The notes below the pieces were generated by a model, which saw nothing but the letters and a program-made list of their open reading frames with translations, did no database searches and was not told the origin of the DNA. This document shows, piece after piece, positions 35,532-47,912 of a stretch of 59,835 nucleotides of DNA (positions within the stretch are counted from its first letter, which is position 1; every line of letters starts with the position of its first letter). The DNA comes from an uncultured Pelagibacteraceae bacterium (GTDB lineage: Bacteria > Pseudomonadota > Alphaproteobacteria > Pelagibacterales > Pelagibacteraceae): contig CACGNF010000003.1 in assembly GCA_902574345.1 (NCBI GenBank), forward strand, positions 1 to 59,835, written 5' to 3'. The position numbers and the translations under genes are program-made.

Positions 35532-38500
35532 ATGCAAATATCTTTTACCGAAAAGAAAAATATTAGAAAGAGTTTCGGAAAACTTAAAGAAAGTTTATCC
35601 ATTCCTAATTTAATTGAAGTTCAAAAAAATTCCTATGATGAATTAACATTCTTCAATCCTGAAGCAGGTGATTTAACCAAAGGATTTGACAGAGTATTTA
35701 AAAGCATTTTTCCTATTGAAGATCTTAACGATAAAGCAACTTTAGAATACGTATCATACAGACTTGAAAAACCAAAATTTGATGTAGAAGAATGTATTGC
35801 AAGAGGTTTAACTTATTCCTCCGCTTTAAAATGTACACTACGATTAGTTGTTTACGAAATAAACCAAGAAACAAATACAAAAGATATTTTATCAGCGAAA
35901 GAACAAGAAGTTTATATGGGTGAAGTCCCAATGATGACAAATAGTGGTACATTCATAACAAATGGTGTTCAAAGAGTTGTTGTCAATCAAATGCATAGAA
36001 GTCCAGGTGTTTTTTTTGATCATGACAAAGGTAAAACACATGCTAGCGGAAAACTTTTATTTAATTGCAGAGTAATACCAAATCGAGGTTCTTGGTTAGA
36101 TTTTGAATATGATGTAAAAGATTTTTTATATTTTAAAATTGATAGAAAGAAAAAAATTCTTGCCTCTACTTTATTACTAGCTCTTGGTTATTCAAAAAGT
36201 GAAATAGTAAACGAATTTTATGAGTCAGAAAAATTTTCTTTTGATGTGAAATCAGAAAAATGGAAAACAAAATTCAATCCTGAAAATTATAAAGCTAAAA
36301 ACTTCTCTGAGGAAGTTGTTGATGCTAAATCAGGAAAAGTTGTAATCAAATTAGGAGAAAAAATAAATTATTTAAACGCAAAAAAACTATCTAATGATGG
36401 ATTAAAAGACATATTAGTTGCAAAAGAGTCTTTATTTGGAAAGTTTTTACATAAGGATATTAAATTAAATGATCAAGAGGATGGGTTATTAAAAATTGGT
36501 ACTGAGTTAAATGAAACAATTATTCAACAAATTTTAGATGCGAATATTACTAGTTTAGATATTTCTGTAACAAACTCTATCAATAAAGGTCCTTATTTAC
36601 TCACTACAATCTTGAATGACAAAAATAATTCTAAAGATGAGGCAATCACTGAAATTTATAAAATGTTGAGACCCGGTGAACCTCCAACAATTGAAATAGC
36701 AACTCAAATTTTTAATAATTTATTCTTTAGCTCAGACCGATATGACTTGTCTGATGTTGGTAGAGTAAAAATGAATTCTAGATTAGATTTAGAATGCTCA
36801 GATAAAATTACAATATTAAGAAATGATGATATTTTAGCAATTATTCGTAAAATGTTAGACTTAAGAGATGGCAAGGATGATGTTGACGATATTGATCATT
36901 TGGGAAATAGAAGAGTTAGATCTGTAGGTGAATTAGTTGAAAATCAAGCTCGTATAGGTGTTTATAGAATGGAAAGAGCTATTAAAGAAAAAATGACTAC
37001 CTTGGACATTGAGTCAGCAATGCCACAAGATTTAATCAATGCAAAACCACTTACAATTTCGCTAAAAGATTTTTTTGCAAGTTCTCAGCTTTCACAATTT
37101 ATGGATCAAACAAATCCACTATCAGAAATAACACATAAAAGAAGAGTTTCAGCCCTAGGTCCTGGTGGATTAACAAGGGAAAGAGCTGGGTTTGAGGTTA
37201 GAGATGTGCATCCAACTCATTATGGCAGAATTTGTCCAATCGAGACCCCAGAAGGTCCAAATATTGGTTTAATCAATAGTTTATCTACTTATGCAAAAAT
37301 TAATAAATATGGTTTTATTGAAAGTCCTTACAAGAGAGTTAAAGAAGGTGTTGTTCAAGATAAAGTAGAATATTTGTCAGCAATGGAGGAAACAAAATTT
37401 ACTATAGCCCAAGCAAATACTAAGATTGATAAAAACGGAAAAATAGTTGAGGAGTTGGTTTCTTGTAGACAAAACTTAAACTTCCTTTTATCAAAACCTG
37501 AAACAATAGATTATATTGACGTATCACCTAAACAATTAGTCTCTGTTGCTGCTTCTTTAATACCCTTTTTAGAAAATGATGATGCCAACAGAGCTTTAAT
37601 GGGTTCTAACATGATGAGACAAGCAGTTCCTTTATTGAAACCTGAGGCACCTCTAGTTGGTACAGGAATAGAAAGTGATGTTGCATTAGATTCAGGGGTA
37701 ACAATTGTTGCTAAAAGAGACGGTGTGGTAGATAAAATTGATGGTAAGAGAATAGTAATTAAAGTCACAGAAGAAACTGATTTCTCAAAATCTGGTGTTG
37801 ATATTTACAATTTACAAAAATTTAAAAGATCTAATCAAAACACATGTATTAATCAAAGACCACTGGTTAGAGTAGGCGATAAAGTAAAAACTGGTGATAT
37901 AATAGCCGATGGACCTTCTACAAAGCTGGGTGAACTAGCTTTAGGTAAAAACGTTACTGTAGCGTTTATGCCATGGCAAGGATACAATTTTGAGGACTCT
38001 ATTTTAATTTCAGAAAGATGTGTAACCGATGATGTATTTACCTCAGTACATATTGTTGAATATGAAATAATGGCTAGAGATACAAAACTTGGTGAAGAAG
38101 AAATAACACGAGACATACCTAATGTTAATGAAGAAGCTCTAAAAAATTTAGATGAGTCAGGAATAGTATACATTGGCGCAGAGGTGAATGCGGGTGATAT
38201 ATTGGTAGGGAAAGTAACTCCTAAAGGAGACTCCGCATCAGGTCCAGAGGAAAAATTGTTGAGATCAATTTTTGGAGAAAAAGCAATAGATGTGACTGAT
38301 ACATCTTTAAGGATGTCCAGAGGAAGTAGTGGTACTGTAGTTGACGTAAGAGTATTTAATAGACATGGTATAGAAAAAGATGAAAGATCTATTACAATTG
38401 AAAGAGCTGAAATAGATCAAGTACAACAAGATAAAATTGTTGAGGAAGAAATTTTAGAAAGAAGTATTAAACAAAGAGCTGCTCAAATTTTATCAGGGGA

Positions 38501-39620
38501 AACCCTTTCTAAGAAAATAAGAGATGTCGAAGCTGGTTCTAAATTAGATTTTGAAACAATTGATAAGATATCTATCAATGATCTATTCAAGCTAACTATT
38601 TCAAACTCAAAAAATGAAAATGCATTATTACAATTAAAAGATCAGTATAATAAAGCAAAACAAGATATTACCGAAAGATTTGAAGATAAAGTTTTAAAAA
38701 TTAGAAGTGGTGATGATTTATTACCTAGCGTGATGAAGATGGTAAAAGTTTTTGTTGCCATCAAAAGAAGATTAAGACCAGGTGATAAAATGTCAGGAAG
38801 ACATGGTAACAAAGGTGTTGTCAGTAAAATCGTTCCTGTTGAAGACATGCCTTATAGAGAAGATGGTCGACCAGTAGATATAGTATTAAATCCTTTGGGT
38901 GTGCCAAGTCGTATGAATGTGGGGCAAATTCTTGAAACTCATTTGGGATGGGCTTGCAAAGAATTTGGAGAACAAATTAAAAATTTAGTTAATGAAAATA
39001 ATAAAAAGATTGAGAAAAGTGAAAAAATAGAAAGTTTTTTAAAATCTGTTTATGGCGAAGAAATATTTGATCAAAAAGTTGATAAACTAAGTAAAACAGA
39101 ATTTAAGGATTTATGTGAAAATCTACAAAATGGTATAGCTATCTCAACTCCAGTTTTTGATGGGGCTAAAGAAAAAAATGTAACAGAAATGTTAGAGTTA
39201 GCAAATTTACCTAAATCAGGACAAACTTATTTATGGGATGGAAGAACTGGTGAAAAATTTGACAGACCAGTTACAGTTGGAATAATTTACATGCTTAAAC
39301 TTCATCATTTGGTTGAGGATAAAATTCATGCTAGATCTACAGGTCCTTATAGTTTAGTTACTCAGCAACCACTGGGTGGAAAAGCTCAATTAGGTGGTCA
39401 AAGATTTGGTGAGATGGAGGTATGGGCACTTGAGGCATATGGTGCATCATACACACTTCAAGAAATACTTACTGTAAAATCTGATGATGTCGCTGGAAGA
39501 GTAAAAGTTTATGAGACTATTGTTAAGGGTGAAGAAAATTTTGAGTCTGGAATACCAGAATCATTTAACGTACTTGTTAAAGAAATAAAATCTTTGGCAT
39601 TAAATGTGGAATTAAACTAA
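35532..39620 (+). CDS. rpoB: RNA polymerase beta subunit
   Basis: 1362 aa, full length for alphaproteobacteria. Landmarks include [20 protein letters not shown] (about residues 137-156), the rifampicin region [16 protein letters not shown] then [63 protein letters not shown] and the C-terminal [20 protein letters not shown]. The rifampicin-pocket positions look wild type. It is followed by rpoC after two bases. Confidence 0.99.
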   Translation: MQISFTEKKNIRKSFGKLKESLSIPNLIEVQKNSYDELTFFNPEAGDLTKGFDRVFKSIFPIEDLNDKATLEYVSYRLEKPKFDVEECIARGLTYSSALKCTLRLVVYEINQETNTKDILSAKEQEVYMGEVPMMTNSGTFITNGVQRVVVNQMHRSPGVFFDHDKGKTHASGKLLFNCRVIPNRGSWLDFEYDVKDFLYFKIDRKKKILASTLLLALGYSKSEIVNEFYESEKFSFDVKSEKWKTKFNPENYKAKNFSEEVVDAKSGKVVIKLGEKINYLNAKKLSNDGLKDILVAKESLFGKFLHKDIKLNDQEDGLLKIGTELNETIIQQILDANITSLDISVTNSINKGPYLLTTILNDKNNSKDEAITEIYKMLRPGEPPTIEIATQIFNNLFFSSDRYDLSDVGRVKMNSRLDLECSDKITILRNDDILAIIRKMLDLRDGKDDVDDIDHLGNRRVRSVGELVENQARIGVYRMERAIKEKMTTLDIESAMPQDLINAKPLTISLKDFFASSQLSQFMDQTNPLSEITHKRRVSALGPGGLTRERAGFEVRDVHPTHYGRICPIETPEGPNIGLINSLSTYAKINKYGFIESPYKRVKEGVVQDKVEYLSAMEETKFTIAQANTKIDKNGKIVEELVSCRQNLNFLLSKPETIDYIDVSPKQLVSVAASLIPFLENDDANRALMGSNMMRQAVPLLKPEAPLVGTGIESDVALDSGVTIVAKRDGVVDKIDGKRIVIKVTEETDFSKSGVDIYNLQKFKRSNQNTCINQRPLVRVGDKVKTGDIIADGPSTKLGELALGKNVTVAFMPWQGYNFEDSILISERCVTDDVFTSVHIVEYEIMARDTKLGEEEITRDIPNVNEEALKNLDESGIVYIGAEVNAGDILVGKVTPKGDSASGPEEKLLRSIFGEKAIDVTDTSLRMSRGSSGTVVDVRVFNRHGIEKDERSITIERAEIDQVQQDKIVEEEILERSIKQRAAQILSGETLSKKIRDVEAGSKLDFETIDKISINDLFKLTISNSKNENALLQLKDQYNKAKQDITERFEDKVLKIRSGDDLLPSVMKMVKVFVAIKRRLRPGDKMSGRHGNKGVVSKIVPVEDMPYREDGRPVDIVLNPLGVPSRMNVGQILETHLGWACKEFGEQIKNLVNENNKKIEKSEKIESFLKSVYGEEIFDQKVDKLSKTEFKDLCENLQNGIAISTPVFDGAKEKNVTEMLELANLPKSGQTYLWDGRTGEKFDRPVTVGIIYMLKLHHLVEDKIHARSTGPYSLVTQQPLGGKAQLGGQRFGEMEVWALEAYGASYTLQEILTVKSDDVAGRVKVYETIVKGEENFESGIPESFNVLVKEIKSLALNVELN

Positions 39621-39622
39621 TT

Positions 39623-42600
39623 ATGAAAAAAGAACTAACAGATCTATTTAAAAATTCAGAAATATCTGAAGCTCAAAATTTTAATAGCATCAAGATTTCA
39701 TTAGCTAGCCCAGAGAAAATAAAATCTTGGACCTATGGTGAAATTAAAAAACCAGAAACTATTAATTATAGAACTTTTAGACCAGAGAAAGATGGTCTTT
39801 TCTGTGCAAGAATATTTGGTCCAATTAAAGATTATGAGTGTTTGTGTGGAAAATATAAAAGAATGAAATTTAGAGGTATCATATGTGAAAAATGTGGTGT
39901 TGAAGTAACAAAATCAAATGTTCGAAGAGAACGAATGGGCCACATTAATTTAGCGACACCTGTTGCACACATATGGTTTTTAAAATCATTACCAAGTAGA
40001 ATAGCACTTGCTGTTGATATGAAACTTAAAGAAGTCGAAAGAGTTTTGTATTTTGAAAATTTTATTGTCATTGAGCCAGGTTTAACAGGTCTGCAAAAAA
40101 ATCAGCTTTTAAATGAAGAAGAGTTGGCAAAATATCAAGATGAATATGGTGAGGAGGCTTTTACAGCTGGAATTGGAGCTGAAGCAGTTCTTGAAATGCT
40201 TAAAAATCTTGATTTAGATTTAGAGAGAAAAAATCTTGTTGATTATATCAAAGAGACGAAATCAAAAGTTAATGAAGAAAGAGCTATTAAGAGATTAAAA
40301 TTAATTGAGTCTTTTATTGAAACTGGTCAAAAACCTGAGTGGATGATTATGACAGTTGTTCCAGTTATTCCACCAGAATTAAGACCATTGGTTCCTCTAG
40401 ATGGTGGAAGATTTGCAACATCAGATCTAAATGATCTTTATAGAAGGGTAATTAATAGAAATAATCGTTTAAAGAGATTAATGGATCTTAAGGCACCGGA
40501 TATTATCATCAGAAATGAAAAAAGGATGTTACAAGAGTCTGTCGATGCACTTTTTGATAATGGAAGAAGAGGTAGAGTAATCACTGGGACAGGTAAAAGA
40601 CCATTAAAATCTTTAGCTGAAATGTTAAAGGGAAAACAAGGAAGATTTAGACAAAATTTACTTGGTAAAAGAGTTGATTATTCAGGTCGTTCAGTAATTG
40701 TAGTAGGTCCAGACTTAAAATTACACGAATGTGGATTACCAAAAAAAATGGCGTTAGAGTTATTTAAACCATTTTTATATGCAAGACTTAATAAACTAGG
40801 TTTAGCTTCAACAATTAAACAAGCAAAAAAATTAGTTGAGAAAGAAACTAACGCTGTCTGGGATGCGCTTGAATTAATTGTTAGAGAACATCCAGTTTTA
40901 TTAAATAGAGCTCCAACACTTCATAGATTGGGAGTTCAAGCTTTTGAACCAAAATTAATTGAGGGAGATGCGATTGAATTACATCCTTTAACATGTGCTG
41001 CGTTTAATGCAGATTTTGATGGTGATCAAATGGCTGTTCACGTTCCTTTAAGTTTAGAGGCACAACTTGAAGCTAGAATATTAATGCTATCAACTAATAA
41101 TATTCTTTCTCCATCTAACGGAAAACCAATAATTGTCCCAAGTCAGGATATGATTTTAGGAATTTATTATTTATCTCAAGAACCAGTCACTGATAAGCCA
41201 GCTGGATATTTTTTAAATGCGGATCAAATTGAATTTGCGCTTTCTTCTGGTCAAATTAAAGTTCATAGTACAATTATTTCTAGATTTGAAACTGTTGATG
41301 AAAAGGGTAATCAAAAATTTGAGAAATATACATCTACTGCAGGAAGATTTTTACTAGCTAACTTATTGCCTAAAAATAATAATATTAAGTTTTCTTTAAT
41401 TGATAGAATTTTACCAAAGAAAACAGTTTCAGAGATTATTGATATTGTCTTTAGATTTTGTGGTCAAAAAAGAACAGTCATTTTCTGTGATAAATTAAAG
41501 GATCTAGGGTTTAAACATGCATTTAAAGCAGGAATTTCTTTTGGTAAAGATGACTTAGTCATTCCGGAAAGTAAAAATAAACTTATTGATGATACTAAAA
41601 AACTAATAGCTGACTATGAAACTCAATATTCTGAAGGACTAATTACAAGAGGAGAAAAATACAACAAAGTTGTTGATGCATGGTCAAAATGTACTGATCA
41701 AGTAGCATCCGAAATGATGAAAGGAATTTCTGCTACAGAAAAAACTACAGAAGGTTTGAAAATAAATTCAGTATTTATGATGGCAGATAGTGGAGCAAGA
41801 GGATCTGCAGCACAAATGAAACAATTAGCTGGAATGAGAGGACTTATTGCAAAACCATCAGGTGAAATTATTGAAAGCCCAATAACCTCGAATTTTAAAG
41901 AGGGTTTAACTGCATTAGAATATTTTAATTCTACTCATGGTGCCAGAAAAGGTCTAGCTGATACAGCCCTTAAAACTGCTAGCTCAGGTTATTTAACTAG
42001 AAGATTATGTGATGTTGCCCAAGATTTAACTGTTACAAAAAAAGAATGTGATTGTAAAAATCCTGGATTCATCGAACTTTCAGAAATTCTGGAAGGTGGA
42101 AATGTTGTTGTAAGCTTATCAGAAAGAGCTTTGGGAAGAGTTACTTTTGACGATGTAAAGCATCCAATAACTGGTGAAATTATAATTAAAAAGTTAACTA
42201 TGATTGATGAGGCTGGTTGTGATAAGATAGATTCTGCAGGAATAAAATCAGTTAAGGTTTATTCTGTTATGACATGTGGATCTAAAGAAGGTGTATGTGC
42301 TACTTCTTATGGAAGAGATTTATCTAGAGGTCAGATGGTTCATGTAGGTGAAGCAATTGGAATGATTTCTGCACAATCAATTGGAGAACCAGGAACGCAA
42401 CTAACAATGAGAACTTTCCACGTAGGTGGAACTGCTTCAGTTAAACAAGACTCACAAATAGTCACTAAAAATGAAGGGACTTTAAAAATTATTAACTCAA
42501 ACATTTTAGAGGATTCTAAAAAGAACTTGATTGTCATGGGTAGAAATACACAATTATCTATTGAGGACGATAATGGAGTTCAAATTGCAGTCTATAAAGT

Positions 42601-43792
42601 AGCCTATGGTTCGAAATTATTTTTTAAAAATGGTGATAAAGTAAAAGCTAATACAAAAATTTGTGAATGGGATCCTTACACTACCCCAGTGATTGCTGAA
42701 AAAAGTGGTATTGCAAGCTATGTTGATTTAATTGATGGTGTATCTATTCAAGAGACTACAGATGATGCGACAGGTATATCTTCAAAATCAGTAGTTGATT
42801 GGCGTTCTCAATCAAAAAGTACAGATTTAAAACCAAGAATAACTTTAAGAGATGAAAAAGGAAACGTGATTAAAAAGGCGGATGACAATGAAGCAAGATA
42901 TTATTTAGTTCCTGACTCAATTTTATCAGTTAAAGATGGTCAAAAAGTTTCTGCTGGTGATGTGATTGCTAGATTACCTAAAGAAACGACTAAAACTAAA
43001 GATATCACTGGAGGTCTTCCAAGAGTTGCTGAATTGTTTGAAGCTAGAAAAGCTAAAGATAGCGCAATCATTGCTGAAAATGATGGACAAGTTATATTTG
43101 GAAAAGAAGTTAGAGGAAAGCAAAGAATATCAATTGTGCCTGAAGATGGATCAGAACCATCTAATTATTTAATACCCAAGGGAAAACATATTAATTTTAA
43201 TCAGGGTGAAAAAATTAAAAAAGGAGAATATTTATTAGATGGACAGCCATTACCACACGATATTCTTAGAATTATGGGCATAAAAGATTTAACTGAATAT
43301 TTTGTTAATCAGGTTCAAGAGGTTTATAGATTACAGGGTGTAATTATTAACGATAAACACATAGAAACTATTTTAAGACAAATGTTAAAAAAAGTTGAAG
43401 TAAAAACAACTGGTGATTCCTCTTATTTACCTGGTGAAATCATTGACAGAATTAAATTTGATAATGTTAATGAAAAATTAAAATCTGAGGGTAAAAAGCC
43501 AGCTACTGGAGAAAGAGTTTTAATGGGGATTACTAAAGCTTCTCTGCAAACCGAGTCTTTTATTTCTGCTGCATCATTCCAGGAAACTACAAGAGTTCTT
43601 ACAGATGCTGCTATTAAAGGTAAAGTTGATCCACTTAATGGTTTAAAAGAGAATGTAATAGTTGGACGATTAGTCCCTGCGGGAACTGGTAATATTAAAA
43701 ACAAATGGAACAAAAAAGCTCTACAAGATGACAATAAATTTCTTTCTGAGCAAGAGCAGATTGAACAGCCAGAAACCCCTGTAAATCAATAA
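39623..43792 (+). CDS. rpoC: RNA polymerase beta' subunit
   Basis: 1389 aa. The zinc-binding site near the N-terminus is [20 protein letters not shown] with four Cys; the catalytic [12 protein letters not shown] is near residue 464; the trigger loop region follows [20 protein letters not shown]; a second Cys cluster ([20 protein letters not shown]) lies near residues 810-900; and [19 protein letters not shown] is intact. Last gene of the rplKAJL-rpoBC unit; 166 non-coding bases separate it from rpsL. Confidence 0.99.
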   Translation: MKKELTDLFKNSEISEAQNFNSIKISLASPEKIKSWTYGEIKKPETINYRTFRPEKDGLFCARIFGPIKDYECLCGKYKRMKFRGIICEKCGVEVTKSNVRRERMGHINLATPVAHIWFLKSLPSRIALAVDMKLKEVERVLYFENFIVIEPGLTGLQKNQLLNEEELAKYQDEYGEEAFTAGIGAEAVLEMLKNLDLDLERKNLVDYIKETKSKVNEERAIKRLKLIESFIETGQKPEWMIMTVVPVIPPELRPLVPLDGGRFATSDLNDLYRRVINRNNRLKRLMDLKAPDIIIRNEKRMLQESVDALFDNGRRGRVITGTGKRPLKSLAEMLKGKQGRFRQNLLGKRVDYSGRSVIVVGPDLKLHECGLPKKMALELFKPFLYARLNKLGLASTIKQAKKLVEKETNAVWDALELIVREHPVLLNRAPTLHRLGVQAFEPKLIEGDAIELHPLTCAAFNADFDGDQMAVHVPLSLEAQLEARILMLSTNNILSPSNGKPIIVPSQDMILGIYYLSQEPVTDKPAGYFLNADQIEFALSSGQIKVHSTIISRFETVDEKGNQKFEKYTSTAGRFLLANLLPKNNNIKFSLIDRILPKKTVSEIIDIVFRFCGQKRTVIFCDKLKDLGFKHAFKAGISFGKDDLVIPESKNKLIDDTKKLIADYETQYSEGLITRGEKYNKVVDAWSKCTDQVASEMMKGISATEKTTEGLKINSVFMMADSGARGSAAQMKQLAGMRGLIAKPSGEIIESPITSNFKEGLTALEYFNSTHGARKGLADTALKTASSGYLTRRLCDVAQDLTVTKKECDCKNPGFIELSEILEGGNVVVSLSERALGRVTFDDVKHPITGEIIIKKLTMIDEAGCDKIDSAGIKSVKVYSVMTCGSKEGVCATSYGRDLSRGQMVHVGEAIGMISAQSIGEPGTQLTMRTFHVGGTASVKQDSQIVTKNEGTLKIINSNILEDSKKNLIVMGRNTQLSIEDDNGVQIAVYKVAYGSKLFFKNGDKVKANTKICEWDPYTTPVIAEKSGIASYVDLIDGVSIQETTDDATGISSKSVVDWRSQSKSTDLKPRITLRDEKGNVIKKADDNEARYYLVPDSILSVKDGQKVSAGDVIARLPKETTKTKDITGGLPRVAELFEARKAKDSAIIAENDGQVIFGKEVRGKQRISIVPEDGSEPSNYLIPKGKHINFNQGEKIKKGEYLLDGQPLPHDILRIMGIKDLTEYFVNQVQEVYRLQGVIINDKHIETILRQMLKKVEVKTTGDSSYLPGEIIDRIKFDNVNEKLKSEGKKPATGERVLMGITKASLQTESFISAASFQETTRVLTDAAIKGKVDPLNGLKENVIVGRLVPAGTGNIKNKWNKKALQDDNKFLSEQEQIEQPETPVNQ

Positions 43793-43821
43793 AAATAACA
43801 CGTTTGCTAATTAGTTTTAGT

Positions 43822-43849
43822 TTGACAAAATTAAATTAATAAGTATTTT
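43822..43849 (+). promoter_or_regulatory. Predicted promoter of the rpsL operon
   Basis: Perfect -35 TTGACA (43822-43827), 16-base spacer and -10 TATTTT (43844-43849). The start would fall near 43856, giving a leader of about 100 bases before the rpsL ATG at 43959. Confidence 0.6.
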
Positions 43850-43872
43850 GGCGATATTTTTTGGTTGGAATG

Positions 43873-43924
43873 TAGTGTTAACTTTAGACACTAAACGCTG
43901 CCACAAATAACCTGTCAGTTATTT
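43873..43924 (+). ncRNA. Structured leader RNA upstream of rpsL (two hairpins)
   Basis: Hairpin 1 has stem TAGTGT/ACACTA with a nine-base loop (43873-43893). Hairpin 2 has a perfect seven-base stem AAATAAC/GTTATTT with a six-base loop CTGTCA (43905-43924). They lie between the predicted promoter and the start codon. Ribosomal-protein leaders that let a protein such as S12 or S7 repress its own operon are known, and rpsL-associated RNA motifs have been proposed in alphaproteobacteria including Pelagibacter; I could not compare this one with them. Confidence 0.5.
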
Positions 43925-43958
43925 CATTCAAAAATAAACAATTATAAAATTTACAGAT

Positions 43959-44331
43959 ATGCCAACTATTAACCAGTTGTTAAGAAAAAAAAGAACTAAA
44001 CAAATTGCTAGGAACAAGGTTCCAGCATTACAAAAACAACCACTCAAACGAGGAGTTTGTGTAAAAGTTTATACTACAACTCCAAAAAAAACCTAATTCT
44101 GCTTTAAGAAAAGTTGCTAGGGTGAGATTATCAAATGGTTTTGAAGTAACTGCTTATATACCTGGAGAAGGTCATAATCTTCAAGAACACTCTGTCGTAT
44201 TAATTAGAGGTGGTAGGGTAAAAGATTTACCAGGTGTACGTTATCACATTTTAAGAGGTAATTTAGACACTCAAGGAGTGGCAAATAGAAAGAAAAGAAG
44301 ATCTTTGTACGGAACAAAAAAAGGTAAATAG
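43959..44331 (+). CDS. rpsL: 30S ribosomal protein S12, with a +1 frameshift in the given sequence
   Basis: Decoding-centre protein. The frame from ATG 43959 gives [20 protein letters not shown] and runs to TTTPKKT then a stop at 44094. From 44092 the +1 frame continues [16 protein letters not shown] to the normal C-terminus at 44331. One A too many in the run 44084-44091 (eight A, seven needed for PKKPNSA) explains it; without it the protein would be 123 aa, the normal length. The break falls in the streptomycin-site motif PKKPNS, whose Lys is universally conserved. A sequencing error is most likely because the gene is essential. Two bases separate it from rpsG. Confidence 0.93.
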
Positions 44332-44333
44332 AC

Positions 44334-44804
44334 ATGTCTAGAAAAAAAACACAACCTAAAAAAAATATTGTTCCTGATCCAAAATTTAATTCCACAATTA
44401 TTCCTAAATTAATTAATAATATTATGTACGATGGCAAAAGAGGTGTAGCTACTAAAATAGTTTACGATGCAATCGAAAAGATAAAAACAAAATCAAAAGA
44501 TGAGCCTATCAATATTTTTAATGAAGCAATCAATAATATTAAACCCACTGTAGAAGTAAGATCACGAAGAGTAGGTGGAGCTACCTATCAAGTTCCAGTT
44601 GAAGTTAAAAGTAAAAGAGCACAAGCTTTAGCTATCAGATGGCTTATTGATTCAGCAAGAAAAAGAAAAGATAAACATATGTCTGATAAAATTTTTAATG
44701 AACTTTATGATGCGTACGAAAAAAAAGGTGCAGCTGTAAAGAAAAAAGAGGATGTGCATAAAATGGCAGAGTCTAATAAGGCTTTTGCACACTTTAGGTG
44801 GTAA
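44334..44804 (+). CDS. rpsG: 30S ribosomal protein S7
   Basis: 16S rRNA assembly protein, 156 aa. Landmarks are IPKLINNIMYDGKRGVATKI (about residues 23-42), VEVRSRRVGGATYQVPVEV and ALAIRWLIDSARKRK, ending MAESNKAFAHFRW. In E. coli S7 is the translational repressor of the str operon. Two bases after rpsL, six before fusA. Confidence 0.99.
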   Translation: MSRKKTQPKKNIVPDPKFNSTIIPKLINNIMYDGKRGVATKIVYDAIEKIKTKSKDEPINIFNEAINNIKPTVEVRSRRVGGATYQVPVEVKSKRAQALAIRWLIDSARKRKDKHMSDKIFNELYDAYEKKGAAVKKKEDVHKMAESNKAFAHFRW

Positions 44805-44810
44805 AATATT

Positions 44811-46889
44811 ATGGCCAGAACTCATACATTAGATAAATATAGAAATATTGGGATCATGGCTCACATTGATGCTGGGAAAACAACTACAACTGAAAGAATT
44901 TTATATTACACAGGGAAAAGTCATAAGATTGGTGAAGTTCACGATGGTGCAGCTACCATGGATTGGATGGAACAAGAGCAAGAAAGAGGCATTACAATTA
45001 CATCAGCAGCAACAACCTGTTTTTGGCAAGATCATAGAATTAATATTATCGATACACCAGGACACGTAGATTTTACGATTGAAGTAGAAAGATCACTTAA
45101 AGTACTTGATGGTGCAGTTGCAGTGTTTGATGGTGTAGCAGGTGTGGAACCTCAATCAGAAACAGTATGGCGACAAGCTGATAAATATAAAGTACCGAGA
45201 ATTTGTTTTGTAAATAAATTAGATAGAACGGGTGCAGATTTTTTTAGATGTGTAGATATGATCAAAGACAGATTGGGAGCAAAACCATTGGTCATACAAG
45301 TACCAATCGGTATTGAAGCCTCTTTAACTGGAGTTGTTGACCTTGTTAAAATGAAAGCACAAGTTTGGAAAAATGAAGCTCTAGGTGCCGAATGGGAATA
45401 TAAAGATATCCCAGAGGATCTTAAAGAAATCTCTCAAAAATACCGAACAGAATTAGTCGAAATGGCTGTAGAACAAGACGAAAAACTGATGGAGTCTTAT
45501 TTAAATGGTGAAGAAATAAAAGAAGAAGATTTAATTAAATGTATTAGAAAAGGAACATTAAACTTTGATTTTGTTCCTGTATTAACTGGTTCAGCTTTTA
45601 AAAATAAGGGTGTTCAACCACTACTTGATGCAGTGATTAATTATCTTCCAAGTCCTATTGATATTGGTTCAATAAAAGGAACTAAATTAGGTTCAGAGGA
45701 TGAAATAGAAATGAAATTTGACGATAGTGCGCCATTTTCTGCTTTAGCATTTAAAGTAGCAAATGATCCATTTGTTGGATCATTAACATTTATTAGAATT
45801 TATTCAGGTACAATAAAAACAGGAACGGCTGTATATAATTCCTCAAAAGAAAAAGAAGAAAGAGTTGGTAGAATGCTGTTAATGCATGCTAACTCTCGAG
45901 AGGACATTAAAGAGGCTAATGCAGGTGATATTGTATCACTAGCTGGCTTGAAAAATACCATTACTGGACACACGCTATGTAATAAAGATAATCCAGTTCT
46001 TCTCGAGCCTATGGAATTTCCTGACCCAGTTATTGAAATTGCTGTTGAACCAAAAACAAAAGCTGACCAAGAGAAAATGGGAGAAGCGTTAGGCAGATTA
46101 GCCAAAGAAGATCCTTCGTTTAGAGTTTCATCTGACGAAGAGTCTGGACAAACGATTATAAAAGGAATGGGTGAATTACACTTAGATATCATTGTTGATA
46201 GAATGAAAAGAGAATTTAAAGTTGAAGCAAATGTTGGAGCCCCACAAGTAGCATACAGAGAAACAATCGAAAACTCTTCAGAAGTAGAATACACACATAA
46301 AAAACAAAGTGGTGGTGCAGGACAATTTGCAAAAGTAAAATTATTAGTAGAACCGCAAGAACCTGGTAAAGGGAGAGCTGTTGAAAGCAAAATTAAAGGT
46401 GGAGCAATTCCAAAAGAATTTATTCCAGGCGTTGAAAAAGGTATCGAAACAGTATCTGATGGTGGAATTTTAGCAGGGTTTCCAATGATTGACTATAAAG
46501 TTACAATTTTAGATGGTTTACATCACGATGTTGACTCTAGCGTATTAGCTTTTGAACTCGCAAGTAGAGCATGTTTTAAAGATGCTTGTACAAAAGGTGG
46601 TTTAAAATTACTAGAACCAGTCATGAGAGTTGAGGTCGTAACGCCTGAAGACTACATGGGTGACGTTATTGGAGACTTAAATAGTCGTAGAGGACAAATT
46701 AGTACTCAAGAGCAAAGAGGTAATGCAACAGTAATAACTGCAATGGTACCTTTAGCGAATATGTTTGGATATATTAATAGTTTAAGATCAATGTCACAAG
46801 GGCGAGCACAATATTCAATGTTTTTTGATCATTATGCAAAAGTCCCACAAAATGTTCAAGACGAAGTAACAAAAAAAATAGCAGGCTAA
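44811..46889 (+). CDS. fusA: Elongation factor G
   Basis: Translocation GTPase, 692 aa. G1 is [15 protein letters not shown] (residues 17-31), then [31 protein letters not shown]; domain IV has [16 protein letters not shown] and the tip sequence [16 protein letters not shown]. The gap to rpsJ is a single base, so no tuf gene follows as it does in the classical str operon. Confidence 0.99.
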   Translation: MARTHTLDKYRNIGIMAHIDAGKTTTTERILYYTGKSHKIGEVHDGAATMDWMEQEQERGITITSAATTCFWQDHRINIIDTPGHVDFTIEVERSLKVLDGAVAVFDGVAGVEPQSETVWRQADKYKVPRICFVNKLDRTGADFFRCVDMIKDRLGAKPLVIQVPIGIEASLTGVVDLVKMKAQVWKNEALGAEWEYKDIPEDLKEISQKYRTELVEMAVEQDEKLMESYLNGEEIKEEDLIKCIRKGTLNFDFVPVLTGSAFKNKGVQPLLDAVINYLPSPIDIGSIKGTKLGSEDEIEMKFDDSAPFSALAFKVANDPFVGSLTFIRIYSGTIKTGTAVYNSSKEKEERVGRMLLMHANSREDIKEANAGDIVSLAGLKNTITGHTLCNKDNPVLLEPMEFPDPVIEIAVEPKTKADQEKMGEALGRLAKEDPSFRVSSDEESGQTIIKGMGELHLDIIVDRMKREFKVEANVGAPQVAYRETIENSSEVEYTHKKQSGGAGQFAKVKLLVEPQEPGKGRAVESKIKGGAIPKEFIPGVEKGIETVSDGGILAGFPMIDYKVTILDGLHHDVDSSVLAFELASRACFKDACTKGGLKLLEPVMRVEVVTPEDYMGDVIGDLNSRRGQISTQEQRGNATVITAMVPLANMFGYINSLRSMSQGRAQYSMFFDHYAKVPQNVQDEVTKKIAG

Positions 46890-46890
46890 A

Positions 46891-47199
46891 ATGGAAAAAC
46901 AGAATATTAGAATTAAACTCAGAGCTTACGACAATAAGATTTTAGATGCTTCAACTGAAGAGATTGTAAATACAGTCAAAAGAACTGGGGCTACAATAAA
47001 AGGTCCAATTCCATTACCAACTAGAATTGAAAGATATACAGTTTTAAGATCTCCTCATATAGATAAAAAAAGTAGAGAACAATTTGAGTCGAGAACCCAT
47101 AAAAGATTAATTGATATAATTGAGCCAACACCACAGACTGTCGAGGCTTTAATGAAGTTAGATTTAGCATCAGGTGTCGATGTGGAGATTAAGATATAA
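46891..47199 (+). CDS. rpsJ: 30S ribosomal protein S10
   Basis: 102 aa, also the NusB partner in antitermination (NusE). Seen are [40 protein letters not shown] and [20 protein letters not shown]. First gene of the S10 cluster, one base after fusA. Confidence 0.99.
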   Translation: MEKQNIRIKLRAYDNKILDASTEEIVNTVKRTGATIKGPIPLPTRIERYTVLRSPHIDKKSREQFESRTHKRLIDIIEPTPQTVEALMKLDLASGVDVEIKI

Positions 47200-47201
47200 T
47201 T

Positions 47202-47912
47202 ATGAGTGAGATTGCTTTATTAGGAAAAAAAATTGGAATGACAAGAGAATTTTATAAATCTGGTCAGTTGGTGCCAGTTACTGTATTAAAAATGGAAAAA
47301 GCTAGAGTAATCCAGGTAATAGATAAAGAAAAAAGAGGTTACACCGCTGTTCAACTTGGATATGGAAAAATCAAAAACTCAAAACTAACAAAGGCTATGA
47401 AAGGTTATTTTTCCAAAAGAAATACTGAAGCTAAAAGGAAACTTAAAGAATATAGAGTTCAAAACATCGAAAATTACAAAGAGGGAAATGAATTTGGATT
47501 AGAGATTTTTAAAGATGTTAAATTTGTAGATACTAGATCAAAAACGATTGGAAAAGGTTTTGCAGGAGCTATGAAAAGACACAATTTTGGTGGTTTGAGA
47601 GCTACACATGGTGTTTCAATTTCACATAGATCACATGGTTCAACGGGTCAAAGACAAGATCCTGGTAAAGTATTCAAGGGAAAAAAAATGGCTGGACATA
47701 TGGGAGATAAATTAAGAACTATGCAAAATATCGAAATTATTAAAACGGATTTAGAAAATGAGCTTCTATATTTAAAAGGCTCTATTCCAGGAGCCAAAAA
47801 TTCTGAAATTCTAGTAAAAGGTTCAGTTAAAAATATAAAAAAAATGACTATCAGTGAAAAACACAAAGCTGCTGAATTAGCTAAAAAAACACCGGAGAAA
47901 AAGAAAAAATAA
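47202..47912 (+). CDS. rplC: 50S ribosomal protein L3
   Basis: 236 aa. Begins [20 protein letters not shown] and contains the peptidyl-transferase-reaching loop [20 protein letters not shown] (about residues 131-150), with the Gln that is methylated by PrmB in many bacteria, then [18 protein letters not shown] Lys-rich tail of about 25 residues is longer than in E. coli. Its TAA overlaps the rplD ATG by one base. Confidence 0.99.
   Translation: MSEIALLGKKIGMTREFYKSGQLVPVTVLKMEKARVIQVIDKEKRGYTAVQLGYGKIKNSKLTKAMKGYFSKRNTEAKRKLKEYRVQNIENYKEGNEFGLEIFKDVKFVDTRSKTIGKGFAGAMKRHNFGGLRATHGVSISHRSHGSTGQRQDPGKVFKGKKMAGHMGDKLRTMQNIEIIKTDLENELLYLKGSIPGAKNSEILVKGSVKNIKKMTISEKHKAAELAKKTPEKKKK

Noticed and set aside
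45800..46390. 196-codon minus-strand frame inside fusA
   Set aside because: Antisense to a conserved gene; composition rich in Ser, Phe and Ile is typical for reverse readings of AT-rich coding DNA, and no motif is seen.
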